A stretch of 64,000 nucleotides of DNA. It comes from Eucommia ulmoides (taxonomy: Eukaryota; Streptophyta; Magnoliopsida; Garryales; Eucommiaceae). Below the pieces are notes generated by a model. It did not search any database and was not told where the DNA came from. It was given only the letters and a program-made list of their open reading frames with translations. The stretch spans positions 23,166,905 to 23,230,904 of the forward strand of contig CM028335.1 of assembly GCA_016647705.1 (NCBI GenBank). Reading direction: 5' to 3'. Below, piece after piece: positions 34,895-47,507 of this stretch. The stretch's first letter is position 1; each line of letters begins with the position of its first letter. Made by a program: the position numbers and the translations under genes.

Positions 34895-36010
34895 GACATG
34901 AATGCGTTAACGGTTGTTCAAACTTTTTCTGTCTAAACTAGACTGTTAACGTTAACGGTAGTATTTGCGTGATTTTCACACATGTTTATCCCCAGACAAC
35001 ATGAAACGCGTTAACGTTAACACATAAGAGTTTTGTCATTTGTTTGATTTTCTTGAGTGATTGTTTTTGGGATCTGGTTGGGATATGATTGGTGTTGGAG
35101 GTGGAGTTGGGTGTTTATTTTCACGTTAACATTAGTATTTCTGTGTGATTTTTCCACATATGTTTTTCTGTATAACATTAAATGCGATAACGTTAATACA
35201 GAGAAAGACAAAAAAAAAGAAGTGAATTTAATGTTAACATAGAGTTTTGTGTGATTTTTGCACATATGTGTTTTTCTGGACAACATGAATGTGTTAACGT
35301 TAATATAAAAGAGACCCAAACAAATGTGCATTTTTAACGTTAACGTCAGGGTTTTTCTTTTTTGATCTCTCACATATTGGGTTCCAGATAACATGAATGA
35401 GTTAACGTTAATACATGAGATCTCTAGGAAAATATGTGTTAACGTTAATGCAAACCATAATACTTTGACATTTTAACACATAGAAGCCCAAAAAATGTTC
35501 ATTAATGTTAATGCACACCCAACTAAAAAAAAAAACAAATATTACAAGCAGTGAGTTAACGTTTTAACACAGAAGATAATAAAAAAATGTGCATTAATGT
35601 TAATGCACACCCAACCTAAACACACATAACGTTAACATAAATATTCCAGGAAAATACATTAAACATAGGCAGGGACATGTGCATTAACATTATCTCATAG
35701 AAAAATCCCAAAAAAAAAATATACATATAACGTTAACACACACAAAACAAATGAATAAGATGTGTTGACGTAAACATACACAAAATAAGCTAAATATGCA
35801 AGGAAACAAATGTCATGTAAAAAAATATGAAAATACGTTAACATTAATGTACAAACAAAATGAGTTAACGCACACAAAATGAGTTTAACGTTAACACACT
35901 CAAAAATGAGTTAATGCACACCAAAAAAATAAAAAAACACACAAGGGAGGGTGTATTGCTGAAAATGAGGACTGAGTTACGATTAACGTTATGTGTGCAT
36001 ATTGTGGTCT
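34895..36010. repeat. Degenerate array rich in GTTAACGTTAAC
   Basis: The ten-base palindrome TTAACGTTAA or a one-base variant recurs more than twenty times. In the first half a longer unit is visible four times (about 34965, 35130, 35244, 35356): GTGTGATTTTT, CACATATGT, CTGGACAACATGAATG, then GTTAACGTTAATA. Unit length varies from about 110 to 165 bp. In the second half the unit breaks into GCATTAATGTTAATGCACAC-type pieces. There is no coding capacity. I do not recognise the family. Confidence 0.75.
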
Positions 36011-37500
36011 TCTTACATATGACAAAATGACAAAAATCGTAAATAAATGTTAACAGGGGGCCAGAATGAAGGATTTTTTTCTAAAGATTTAGTGGGGTCT
36101 GAATTCTTAATAAGTCTCTATAGAAGACTAAATAATAATATTCCTTTTTTTTTTTTTTAGATAAAAATAAAAATAAAAAACAGAAGAACAAATATAGGGA
36201 GTATTATTTTGTTTTTTCTCTTTTTCTTTTTCTTTAAAATATATATGTAGGCGTCCCGTTTAACTTGTAAAATTAATTACATAAGGTTACTAGGTTACTT
36301 TAGGATTAATAAAACTAGTTTAGGGCTGCGGGCTTAAAAAAAATTATAAGATATTTTTCATATTGAAACATGAAATATATACATATTATTTGATTATTTT
36401 AGTAACAATATCTGAGAACGGATGTATAAATTTTATTGAATAATAATATTTTATAAGTAATGAAAATAAATATACTATTAAAAACTACATAAATAATCAT
36501 AAAAGTGATAATATTTTTACAAATTAACTTTTATTAATGTAATATAAAATAATAAATAAATAACCATAAATTAAGATTAATTTTATCATTTTTTGTAAGT
36601 CTAATAAATTATAATTTAATTAACTTATATAATATTTAATTTATTTTGGGTAAAAATATTTTTTCAATCACACTTATTTTTTAAATAATTTAAAGTATGA
36701 ATTAGAAAACTTAATCATTTACTAGTGTATTAATTAAAAAAAAAATTAACTAAAACAAAGATAAAAAAATTGAGTGAGACTAATCATTATTTGATATATA
36801 AAAAAAATGAAAATAAAAATAAAAATAAATATATAACAACTCACCGAAAGAGAAGCTCATTAAAATCTTATCCTTTCCATTTTTTTAAGTATTTCTAGGT
36901 ATTAGTGTTAGATGTTATTCAACATGTGCTAAATTTGCATAGGTCAATGTTGAGATTCAATAGTTATATGCCTGGTTGAGAATCTTTGTTAAAAGTACTA
37001 GTAGAAAAGAACTTAGCAAAAGAAAAAATAGTGTAATATTGTTACCTATTACTTCTTTCATTTGTCTTTGCCATATATTAGGCAGCTTGAATCATTTAGA
37101 TATTTAATTGGTCTCGAAAATATGCTTTGTTTATCATCTTTGATACCTCTAAACTGCATGACATATAATTAATACCATAGGTAAATCTTTAATGGAAGAC
37201 AATTCACACTTTTTTATTTTTGATATATTGTATAACTAATTTAAGTCAACCACATTCTCGACTTGCTTCATCAATGGTAAGTTTTTACTTGCTTCATTAA
37301 TTGTAAGTTTTTTCAGAATAATTTATTGAAGGGACTATGTATTAGTGGTAATTACCGAAATTTTAAAATAAATATTTAAATTATTATGAAAGTTGTTACA
37401 CAATATTAAAGTGAATATTAACTAATTATATGTGGGAAGTAAAATCAAAATATGAAAAAATTTGTGAAACAACTTAAAGTGTATATTAAACCAAAATTCT
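36011..37500. other. AT-rich DNA, no feature recognised
   Basis: Very AT-rich, with no frame above background and no terminal repeats seen. It lies between the GTTAAC array and the 48-bp minisatellite. Confidence 0.45.
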
Positions 37501-39410
37501 GACGTTAACGTTTACGTAACAGAAATATGACCAGTAAAGAAAATAAGGCCCCGTTTGGTTAGTGTTCCCAACTCAACCCAACTCAAAATTTTTGGGATTG
37601 ATGTTTGGGAATGCATATGACAAATACAAAATTTAATCCAATCCAACCTAAAAAATGAGAATTGATTCTCAAAATTCTTAAAAAATGAGAAACAATTTTT
37701 TTTTTTTTGTGCCCAACTCAACCCATTCTAGATCAAGGACACGCTCAGAATTACCAAAATTGTTTAATGAGATCTTCTCTTCAACTTTGTTAAGCTCATT
37801 TCATGATCATTTCTTCCTTCGTCCTTCTATTCTTCGTGTGTCTTCATGTTCTCCATCTCTAGCGTCGACATCTCCATCGCTACTGTGATCTTCTCGTTCT
37901 TCATCGCTCCCACGGTGGTCTTCTTTTCGTCTTTATCTTCGCTTTCGTCTTCATTGCTTCCATGGTTATCCTATTTCTTCGTCAATGAAATAGATTTTAT
38001 CTTCATCAATGAGCTAGGGTTCGTTAGTCCCATCGAGCTAGGCTTCGTTGCTCCATTCGTCAACGACATCTTCATTGCTCCCATCGTCGTCTTTGTGTTT
38101 GTCAATGAGTTAGGGTGTTGATTCAAGCCTGAATGTTTCGTATGTACTCGGATCCAGCAAGTGTTAATGACGAAGGTATTCAACTATTAAAGATCGTGAA
38201 TTTTCAGGTTAATCGCGTGTTTAGTTTGTTGGTTTTCAAATTTGCCAAGTAAAGTTTGTAATTCAATCAGGGTAAAGTTTGTAACTGAACTGATTTTTGT
38301 TCTTCATGATCCATATCTCCTTCTTGCTTTCTATTTTGGAAAGAAAAGAGGAAATTCTCCTTCTTGATTTAAGATTTGGTTGCTAAAATCAATTTCCCCA
38401 AATGTTCAATTTGAATCTGGCTTGTATAGTATTGATTTTTGTTGTTGTCCATGTATATACCTTATAAATGTCGTTCCAGTTGTTGATTCAGTAATGATTA
38501 ATGAAATTGTATTCTGGTTATGAGGATTTCTTACACTGGAAAAAGGAAAGATTTGTTGAAATTGTTTGTTCGCTGACATAATCCGTATTAATGCTCCATG
38601 ATGATTAACTTTATGCTTCAATTCAACTAAATAATGTAGCCTGAAAAGGAAGAAGAAGAAGCTAGCATAATTGGAGTTATCTTGAAAGTCTTATTGTGTA
38701 TATGCATCATCAAGTAGGTTTCGATTTTGATTTCGTTACTGAAATCGATCACGATATCAATTTTAATTTTATTGCTAAAATCGATTTAGGGTTTGGTTAT
38801 TGATTTTGTTTTAGCCTTCGTTCTTGATTTTGGTTTAGGGTTCGTTCTTGATTTCTCAATGATTTCTTGGCGATTTTAGTATTTAAAACACTTGATGTTC
38901 AACTGGGTTTTGCATTTTGAAGTACGATTCTTGTGAAATTGGTGTTTTCTTAGCACAGAACTGATTTCTGATATCAAAGTTTGTTTATCTTTGAGCTTGA
39001 GCTGGTATATCTATTTATTTTCGATTTTTTAGGGTTGTTTCATCTATTTTTGGCTGAATTTCATCGAATAATTGGTTCTCTTGAGTAGGGGGTTTGGTTG
39101 CTGAAATCAATTCTAGGATAATATCATTATTAAACGCGATTTTATTCCCAGCACAAAAAAAAAAAAAAAAAATTGTTGTTACCAAACGCGATTCTGTTCA
39201 CAATAGGGAACAAAATTCTCAACTCAACTTAACCCAATCCATCCCAGTTGGGTTGAGAAAAGTGAGAACACTAACCAAACGCCACCTAAATAAACGTTTA
39301 CGTAATAGAAACAAAAGAAATAGCCATGATAGAATGTGTTAACATTAACGTAATAGAAACATAAGAAGTAGTATTGACTGAATGTGTTAACGTTAACGTA
39401 ACAAAAACAG
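37501..39410. repeat. 48-bp minisatellite interrupted by a DNA element
   Basis: Outside the Harbinger-like insertion, the sequence on the left (ACGTTTACGTAACAGAAATA) and right (ACGTTTACGTAATAGAAACA) is the same unit. The right side then repeats it twice: ACGTAATAGAAACAxAAGAA, a variable part, and GAATGTGTTAACxTTA, with a period near 48 bp. The units hold the same TTAACGTTAA palindrome as the array at 35 kb. Confidence 0.7.
37547..39286. mobile_element. PIF/Harbinger-like non-autonomous DNA transposon
   Basis: The ends GGCCCCGTTTGGTTAGTG and CACTAACCAAACGCCACC are inverted repeats (18 of the outer 21 bases match). They are flanked by TAA (37544-37546) and TAA (39287-39289), the 3-bp duplication of PIF/Harbinger elements. 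Subterminal CTCAACCCAACTC words also occur in inverted form. At 1740 bp it encodes no DDE transposase I can see. The frame at 37846-38121 is a repetitive FVNELGF-type text with no domain, and a poly-A run lies at about 39155-39172. Confidence 0.75.
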
Positions 39411-40660
39411 TGTTTTAAACTCTAAATAAAAACTTACCCGGATATTCAAACAACTAATTGAATTGATGTAGATCGAGGCTAGAGTTTGACTTTATGCCCT
39501 TAAAGCAGATTCGTGCCCCCCCCCCCCCCATTGGTGCTAATAGTTGAATAGATGTCTACCTCTAGGGTACAACGATCTTCAAGTTTTTGGTACAAGTACT
39601 TGAAACCAAAAATTTTGACGAACTAAACTTCTACTTGAACTCTCACAAAATTCTAAATATTCTGTGCTGTGGTGGTGATATGAAGTGATAATGTTGTGTA
39701 TGAGATGAAATGAAATGAATAAGAAGTCTTCTATTTATAGAAGATCAAAAGCCACCATTGAATGGATGCAACTTTGGAAAGACGTCTGTTTGCGTTAACG
39801 TTAACATGAACCGTCACCTAATGAATCTTCAAATCTGTTCATTGGTGCTAATTTAAAATTAACTGTTAAGCAGTTAATTAACTGCTTAACTACCACTAAT
39901 TAAACTTTAAATTGTTCTAGTGGGTCAAGATCCGACCTGGATCCGACTCAAACTCGACCCATATTCAGCTCGAACCCGATCCAAATATGGATCGGATTAA
40001 CCGGACCCAAACTCGACTTGAACCCTAACCTGCCCCGATTCGAGTTTGAAGGTTTGGTGGTTGGTAGCTTGCTTTTGTTCTCAACTTATAATTCGATACA
40101 AGTTTAAGTTTTTCCTCCACAATTAATGTGGGGCAACTACATTTTACAACTCAAGTTCTCATTTCCATGTAATGTGGGATAATTACACCTTACAACTCAA
40201 GTTCTCCCTTCTCAACCAATTTGGGATAACTTATCCATTATATTTTCAACCAATCTCATATGGGTTCTTTATATTAAAATCTCATTCAAAACTTAATTAT
40301 TTTTTACATATAGATATACTACGTCGATCCTCAAACGACAAGGAATGCAACGGAATAATAATCCCATTAAATTAATCGATGGGTCTCATTTTAATTAATT
40401 AATTAAAGTAGTATAAAATTCTAATGCTATGATCGTTTACTTCACAATTTGCCAAGAGATAATAATTCCACCACAAGTAAAAACATTCTCGATTTGTGAT
40501 CAAGCTTTATGAGGTTCGAAAGATACCCATATCAACATATTCAATTAATTATGTTTTAGATCCAATTGGATAAAATAGACTGAAATTAGTTGTTCCACGA
40601 AGATTGTGTAATTCTATTCCATACAAGAAATAAAACCTTTTACAACATAGGTATATACAG
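39411..40660 (-). mobile_element. Copia-like LTR, probably solo
   Basis: In minus orientation there is a U3-like AT-rich part, a TATA box (TATAAATA, 39732-39739) followed by GAAGACTTCTTATTC, then a U5-like part ending near GTTTAAAACA (39411). The 5' edge is probably near 40660 (TGACTGTATATACC). No coding text is attached. I could not find a convincing target duplication, so the boundaries are approximate. A poly-C run (39517-39529) and one GTTAACGTTAAC (39793-39804) lie inside. Confidence 0.45.
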
Positions 40661-40734
40661 TCATTTATGGAGACAAAAATGATAATTTAAACAAAAGCGT
40701 TGTTTGTACTAGATGCCACATCGATTTTCTTAAA

Positions 40735-40809
40735 GGCTTAGATTAAAAACGACGGTTATCCCTTACACTGTCGCTTTTTCCTTTTCCACACTTACATATT
40801 GATACATAT
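40735..40809. repeat. Left flank of C: CACTA-like subterminal repeat relic
   Basis: AAAACGACGGTTATCCC and ACTGTCGCT here, and AAACGGCGGTTTGAAACC with GAACCTCCGCTTATAGG right after element C (55216-55300), resemble the GCGGCGGTTTxGAACCGCCGC motifs near the ends of plant CACTA elements. C appears to have inserted into such a relic. Confidence 0.35.
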
Positions 40810-41582
40810 TGATATGGGTAAAATTGGGCCCTTCCCCGTGTCTGTCGATAAGGTCATATTCGCCGTGGAGCCACCTTCGTTCTAGCCCGGTGGTAGGCAG
40901 CCCAGGCTGGTCTTGTTCGGCAACCCGCGGGAGGTCGGGGTGCCCAAACCTACCTCCTCAAGAGTAGCCTGTCTGATCTGCGCTTCTCAGCCCGCAGGAG
41001 GTTGGAGTGCCCAGACCGATCTCCTCCGGCAAAGCCGACCTCACTTGCCACCTCAGGAGGTCGGGTGCTGGCCTCATCCTCAACAGTGATTAGCCCAAGG
41101 CCCAGGCTCATAGCTCTAATCCGCCGTGCCACCCACGCGCCTGACTGCTTACCAGTAATCCGAGCTTAAGGTCTTAATCTTGTTTATGCTAATCACTCTT
41201 TCGCCTATAAATAAGAGGCTTTCTCCACACTTTACAAGGACGAGAAAACCATTCTAGAGAGAGAAACTTTACCTCAGATCGGTTAGATAGGTCGAGGTAA
41301 CAGTAACTCTCTAACCTATCTTTCTCTTCGGATCCTTACTCTTACGCCAGAGGGGACACGCTGGGACCAACCTGGCTGTCCCTTGTACAGGTGACGACCA
41401 GGAGCTCAGCCCGGACAATGGCAGGAATAAGGAGGGGAATCAAGACCCGGGCCCAGACTTAGGCCAATTCGATCAATTGGACCGGTTGCAGTACGAAAAC
41501 AAGCGAGATTAATAACTCTATTGTCCCTGATCCGAGAGTGTTCGGACCATACTGCTGGTTGGACCAATTCCAGACACCAACA
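40810..41582 (+). repeat. 5' LTR of element C, with TATA box
   Basis: The LTR is 773 bp, with a TATA box TATAAATA at 41206-41213, followed by AGAGGCTTTCTCCACACTTT, the likely start of R. Compared with the 3' LTR it has an extra TGGTAGGCAGCCCAG near 40890. It ends ACCAACA before the primer site. Confidence 0.9.
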
Positions 41583-41585
41583 GTT

Positions 41586-41602
41586 TGGCGTCGTCTGTGG
41601 GA
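41586..41602 (+). promoter_or_regulatory. Primer-binding site of element C
   Basis: TGGCGTCGTCTGTGGGA lies three bases after the LTR, one substitution from the usual Tat form TGGCGCCGTCTGTGGGA. Confidence 0.85.
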
Positions 41603-41656
41603 ATCATTGCTAAAAGCCTCATCTGAATCATCAGCTACTCGTTTGGCTAGGGTTTA

Positions 41657-43310
41657 ATGAACACAAGGTCTGGTCACTCTCACCGATCAGATAACATAAT
41701 CCACCCAGTGAATAGACAGCCTGGGGAGGATATGTCGCGGGCTCCAAGGTCGAAAAGTTGGGCTACTGCCTGCCGAGTGACAAATAAAAAAGACACAGAC
41801 GCAGAAAGGCGAAATATCGATATCGAGGGGCTCTACCCGGGGCAGGCGTCCGGGGCCGTCGAAGCCGCTAGGCTCGACAACGTGGAACGCCAACTTCGCA
41901 AGTTCCAAGAATACTTCGACATCCTCCTCTCTCGCATACCTCCACTCCCGGTTGAAGGGGGCCAGACCTCTATGTTGTGGAGGGGAGGGCCCACCCACAG
42001 AAGTTCGATAATCAAGCGTTGGGCTCTCACGGGTAGATGGCACGGGCTCGGCCTCAGGCCATTAATCAGGCACTGAGGGATAGGGACCTTGATCCTCTAG
42101 TAGCTTCGGCGAATATTTCGAGATCAACTCGCGGTCGACGATCCCACGATCAGCCGGGATCACCGTCGGCTTGGGAGTATAGTCTCCATAAGCGATCTGA
42201 ACATCGATCTTCTCAAATTAGGGAGGTAGACTCCCACTCCCCCCCACAGGCTTGTAGGAGGGAGCCCAGGCTCGCTGCCAGTTAGATCGTCACCTCGGAG
42301 AGGGTGACAACCACAATGAAGCAATGCCTGGCAGAGATAGAAGCCGTCCTTAGTCTCATGCGCAACTCCGGGAGAGCCCCCGGGCTTTATGCTGGGGTCA
42401 GGTCTTATTTCTCTGCGGAAATCACCGAAGAGGCTATTCCATACCGGTTTTCCAACCCACCGGCGGCCCAGTATGATGGGACTACCGACTCGCTGGATCA
42501 CCTTTCCGTGTATGTTTCCCACATAGATGTACACGCTGCCACAAATACCATTAGGTGCAAATTTTTTCCACTCAGATTGATTGTTCAGCCAGGTCATGGT
42601 TTAACGATCTCCCGTCGGCCTCAATCTCCACTTTCCTCCAGCTCGAACAACAGTTTATGGAGAGATTTAGTCAGTCGCACTGCAGGTTGAAAATGGCATC
42701 TTACCTCCTCGGTGTTAGGTAGGAGAAAAACGAGAATCTCGCTGATTACGTGCACCGATTTTGGATGGAGTCCCTCGCATGTGAAGGAGTTTTTGATTAG
42801 GTAGCGCTCAATGCTTTCATTAGTGGGCTAAGGCACCGAAGGCTTTTGTATGACCTAAATTCGAGGCTGGCCGTTAGCCTTCGCAAAGCACTCGACCTTG
42901 GTGCCAATTTCTACAAAGCCCACCTCGTCGATAAAATCACGAAAGAGAAGGAAGACCTTATCAGGAAGAAGTCCCGAGCCGATGAGGGAACGAACTGGTC
43001 CTAAGCGTCTAGAAGACTCTAGGCAGAGGGAAGGTTAGGCCCGCTACCCAGAGATCGGAGACTACCATCGGGCACCTATCAGGTCATCTACACTCCCCTG
43101 ACTGCTTCCATCGCGACCATCTTCACCGAGAATGCCGAAAAAGGCCTTTTCTCGCCCGCACCTCCCTTTAGAGGAGAGCCACTCAGGAAGTCGACTAATA
43201 AACACTGCGACTTCCACAGGAGTAATGGTTACTCCACCGACGAATGCTTCCAGTTAAAGGAGAAGATTAAAGTCCTCATCCGAAGGGGCGACCTCGGGAA
43301 TTACGTTCGC
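41657..43310 (+). pseudogene. Element C gag
   Basis: The start at 41657 (MNTRSGHSHRSDN) opens 139 codons with a heptad-like LDNVERQLRKFQEYFDILLS, then frame changes occur. The Gag core is clear at about 42570-42860: ARSWFNDLPSASISTF, LEQQFMERFSQS, ESLADYVHRFWMESLACEGV and LNAFISGLRHRRLL. A Tat-type knuckle follows (CDFHRSNGYSTDECFQLKEK, 43205-43264). Stops at 42717 and 42798 replace Gln-type codons. Gag would form the particle and carry the RNA. Confidence 0.85.
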
Positions 43311-43334
43311 CGACCTGACGAGGAAAGGGTCTGC

Positions 43335-45760
43335 TTGAATGATCGCAGTGACGGCCGCCGAGGATATCGCCGAAAGCGGAATGATAACCAAAACCAACCC
43401 CGTGGTGACCGAGCTGAGGATGACTCTGAGCTAAGAGTCGACGGTAAAATAAACGTCATCCATGGTGGCCTGGGTTTTGCGGGGAAAACGTCTTCTTCTC
43501 GGAAGCGGTGCGAATGCAATAGTAATAAGAAAGCGGAACAGAGTGTTTATGAGGTTAGCGCAATAGATGTGGCCTTCCACAATGTGATTTTATTCAGTGA
43601 GGCCGATCTAGTAGGGGTACACGTTCCGCACGACGACGCCCTAGTCATCGCAGCCTTAATCAACCATTTTAAGATAGCGAGGATACTCGTCGATGGAGAA
43701 AGCTCGGTAGATATTCTATTCAAGAGAGCCTTCGACAAGATGGGCATAGAAGCAAGCTCCGTGCAGTCCGTCAGATCCCCACTCGTCGGGTTTGGTGGCG
43801 CTGTAGTCAGTTCAGTCGGCTGGGTGTCTTTGCCCGTCACCATTGGTTCTAGCCTTGATGTTGCCACCGTCTGGTCCAAATTTCTTATAGTGGACAGACC
43901 ATCGCTGTACAATGCAATTATGGGACGACCCACCGTGGCCTCCTTCAAAGCCATATATTTCCCCTATCACTAGAAAATGAAGTTCCCCACGGATTCCGGG
44001 GTGGGGGAGGTTCAGGGAAACCAGGAAGCCACGCGGTCTTATGTAAAAAGGGCCTTGGAGAAAAAATAGCAATTACAGTCTGGACCCAAGTTGTTTACCC
44101 CTCGATTAAACGAGGAGCTCGTGGTCCTCGCTCACGGGGTGGAGCCCATTTCAATCGATGATCCGTGTGATGACGAGCCCATCCCAAGGCCCCATGAAGA
44201 TCTGTTCGATATTCCCATTCATCCCACTATCACAGAGAGGACAGTAAGGATTGGAGCTCGGCTAAGCCCGAAAGAGCAGTCTGAACTCACCGAGCTACTG
44301 GTAATAAACCACGACGTGTTTGCTTGGTCACACAACGAGCTTCCTGGTATCGATCCAAGTATTGCCATGTACCGGCTGCACGCTGACGTCTACCATTCAC
44401 CTGTTCGCTAGAAGATGAGAAAATTTTACCCAAATTGGCAGAAAATAATTGAAGAGGAGATGGACAAGCTTGTCAGGTCGGACATCGTCAAAGAGGTAAA
44501 GTTCCAGGACTGGCTCACGAACGTCGTGCTGGCCCCCAAGGCTGGCAATAAATGACGACTTTGCGTCGATTTCAAAGATTTGAACAAGGCTTGCTCGAAA
44601 GACTTTTTTCCACTCCTGAGGATCGACATTGTGATCGATGCCACGACGGGGTACGAGCGACTCGGCCTCCTTGATGCTTACGTCGGCTACAACAAAATTC
44701 CCATGTATCTCCCAGACAAAAGCAAGACCTCTTTTATCACCGATCGAGGTACTTATTGCTACAAAGTCATGCCCTTTGGCCTCCGCAATGCCGGAGCCAC
44801 TTATCAGAGACGCTTATCAATAAAATGTTTAAGAAAGAAACAGGAAACACGATAGAGGTAGACATCGACGACATGCTCGTGAAGAGTGTCCGAGCCAAGG
44901 ACCACCTCACCCATCTCCAGGCTTGTTTTGACAAACTCCGAGCTCATCGCATGAGGCTGAATCTAAACAAATGTATTTTCGGTGTGTTCGCGGGTAAATT
45001 CCTAGGGTTTATGGTATCCCAGCGCGGCATCGACTCCAACCCCGACTAGATCAGTGCAGTGCTTGGTATGGTACCTCCTTGGAACAAGAAGGAGGTCCAA
45101 ATGCTTATAGGTCGGCTAGCCGCCCTGAATCGGTTCATCTCTAGATCGTCCGAGAAATGCCTCCCATTTTTCAAAATTCTCTGGGGGAATAAGGTATTCG
45201 AATGGAACGACGAGTGTGACTGCGTCTTCATGGAGCTAAAAAGATATTTCTCGTCGGCTCCTCTGCTCACTACGCCCCAAAAGGGTGATGACCTGCTCTT
45301 CTACGTCGCGGCCTCCCCCATAACCATTAGTTCCGCCCTGGTCCGGGAGGACGCTGGTGTCCAGAGCCTAGCGTACTACTCTAGTCATGTCCTAACTGAT
45401 GCAGAGACAAGATACACGAAGTTCGAAAAGCTGGCCTATGCCCTGTTGATTGCCTCCAGGAAATTATGCCAGTATTTTCAAGCCCACACGATTGTGGTTT
45501 TGACGGACCAACCATTGAGGCAGATCCTTTATTCCCCTGACATATCTGGGAGATTAATGAAGTATAGCCTGGAGTTAGGCCAGTTCCATATCGAATATCG
45601 CCCTAGGACGGTAATCAAGGGACAAGTTCTCGCTGACTTCATAGCTGAGCTGACCTTTCCCGAGGACAAAACTGCCACCGACTTGGGTCATTGCACACGA
45701 AACTCCGAAAGCCTGGGGAAGGCCGGTATCTTGGACGAGCTAGCGCAGTACCAGGACAAC
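43335..45760 (+). pseudogene. Element C pol: protease, reverse transcriptase, RNase H
   Basis: The protease frame is open for 212 codons (43335-43973) with HDDALVIAALINHF and ARILVDGESSVDILF; the active-site D is kept but DGG/DTG has become DGE. RT runs about 44410-45060: RLCVDFKDLNKA, VMPFGLRNAGATYQR, a +1 frame change near 44815, then EVDIDDMLVKS, where YIDD has become DIDD with both Asp kept. RNase H is open in a 275-codon frame (45059-45886) with YYSSHVLTDAETRYTKFEKL and YRPRTVIKGQVLADFIAEL. Stops replace Gln (44410) and Trp (44553). Only a few repairs separate it from an open frame. Confidence 0.9.
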
Positions 45761-47507
45761 CTCGGACCCGACTCATGGCAACTGTTTATCGACGAATCTT
45801 CCAATCAGAGCGACTCGAGGGCTGGGATAGTCCTCGTGGCCCCAGATAAAGAAGAGGTCGAGTACGCCCTCAGACTTGAATTCTGAGCTTCAAACAACGA
45901 GGCCGAGTACGAAGCGTTGTTGGCTGGAATTCGTTTAGCCCGGGATTTTAATGTAAGATCCATCTTGGTAATGTGTGATTCCCAGCTCGTGGTCAACCAG
46001 GTCAACGGTGATTACCTCGCAAAGGACCCGAGCATGGTAGCCTACCTAGAGAGGGTAAAATACCTGATAAAACTCGTAGAGAACATGAGGGTCACGCAAA
46101 TACCCCGAGAAGATAACAGGCACGCCGACGCCCTGGCTAACTTGGCCTCCGCTGTCGAGTAAACCCTCAAGGGGACAGTCCCCGTTGAATTCCTCGTCGA
46201 ACCGAGCATAGCTTCCTCGGACTAGCCCGCAGTCATATGCGCCCTGAATTCGGAACCGACCTGGATGGACCCCATAATGAGCTATCTTACAAATGGGACG
46301 TTACCCAGTGATCATTTTCACTCTCAAAGAATACGGTACCAGGCAGCATGGTACACGGTCATCGACGGTGTCCTTTACCGTAAATCCTTCTCCGGGCCGT
46401 ATTCCCGATGTCTCTGACTTGAAGAGGTCGAATATGTTATGAGGGAGGTCTACGAGAGAATTTGCAGAAATCACTCAAGGGGCAGATCCTTAGTTCGGAA
46501 GCTGCTCCTGAACGGGTATTACTGGCCTAAAATGCTGGAGGACGCGGGAGAGTTCGTGAAAAAGTGTGACAAGTGCCAGCGATTTATCGCGCACCCTTAC
46601 GCCCCTCCGAATGATCTCGTCCCAATGTCCAGCCTATGGCCATTTGCCTAATGGGGTATCGACTTCCTCGGCCCCTTTCCCCTGGGGTCCGGCCAGAGAA
46701 AATTTCTGGTCATCGCCATTGACTACTTCACTAAGTGGGTTGAGGCCGAGCCACTGGCGACGATAACCAAGAAATGGATTCGAGACTTTGTATGAAAACA
46801 CATAATTTGCAGGTTTGGAATAACCCTTTATCGTCTCCGAAAATAGAAAACAGTTCGATAACGACCTGTTCGCTGAGCTATGCGTCGGGCTTGGGATCAA
46901 AACAAAATTCTTCTCCCCCAGCCACCCTTAAGCCAACGAACAGGTCGAAGTTACTAACTGGACTATCTTGCAAAATCTGAAGACCAGATTGGACAAATCA
47001 AAGGGGTTATGGGTGGAATATTTGTACCCCGTGTTGTGGGCTTATCACACAACAGCCCGGACCCCGACAGGCGAGACTCCCTTTGTGATGACATTTGGGT
47101 CGGAGGTGGTGATCCCCGTAGAGGTCGGAGTACCATCTCCCCACATCGCTCACCTGCCCGACCTAGCCGTGAACGAAGCCAGTCTGGCTTTGAGCTTTGA
47201 CCTACTCGAAGAAAGAAGAGAACGGGCTCAGATCCATCAGACCGCCTACCAACAGAGGGTCACCCGGTACGACAACCGCCGCGTCCGTCCTCACTCTTCT
47301 GAAGTAGGGGACCTTGTCCTAAGGAAGGTCACTTTAGCGACGAAGGAACAAAATGCCGGAAAGCTAGCACCCACCTGGGAGGGTCCCTACTGTGTAGTTA
47401 GCATAGCCCGGCCAGGCACGTACAACATGGAAACGGAGGAAGGGGTGCCACTCAAGCACCCCTAGAACGCTGAACACTTCAAACGCTACTACAAAATCAT
47501 CTCTTGA
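45761..47507 (+). pseudogene. Element C pol: archaeal-type RNase H and integrase
   Basis: The second RNase H is well kept: WQLFIDESSNQSDSRAGIVL, stop at 45884 (Arg-type), ASNNEAEYEALLAGIRLA, DSQLVVNQVNG and REDNRHADALANLA. Integrase: H..H with KKCDKCQRF intact (46560-46590), then GIDFLGPF and IDYFTKWVEAEPLA. The second acidic position reads SENRKQF where SDNGKQF is expected, so D has become E. EVTN keeps the Glu, and LWAYHTTARTPTGETPF and LAPTWEGPYCV follow. The last codons end at TGA 47505-47507. Integrase would need the altered D. Confidence 0.9.

Noticed and set aside
34599-34936. Several overlapping frames around the CT microsatellite
   Set aside because: They arise from GAGAGG and CT repeats read in different frames; no consistent gene model.
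37846-38121. 91-codon frame inside the Harbinger-like element
   Set aside because: Repetitive hydrophobic text from TCTTCATC-type DNA; not a transposase and not similar to any protein I recognise.
39517-39529. Poly-C runs (also about 27967 and 50849) as functional G-quadruplex sites
   Set aside because: Isolated homopolymers in AT-rich or repeat DNA; length could be a sequencing or assembly artefact and no G-run spacing is present.
43547-43954. 135-codon minus-strand frame in element C
   Set aside because: Shadow of the protease frame on the plus strand, which carries the recognised motifs.
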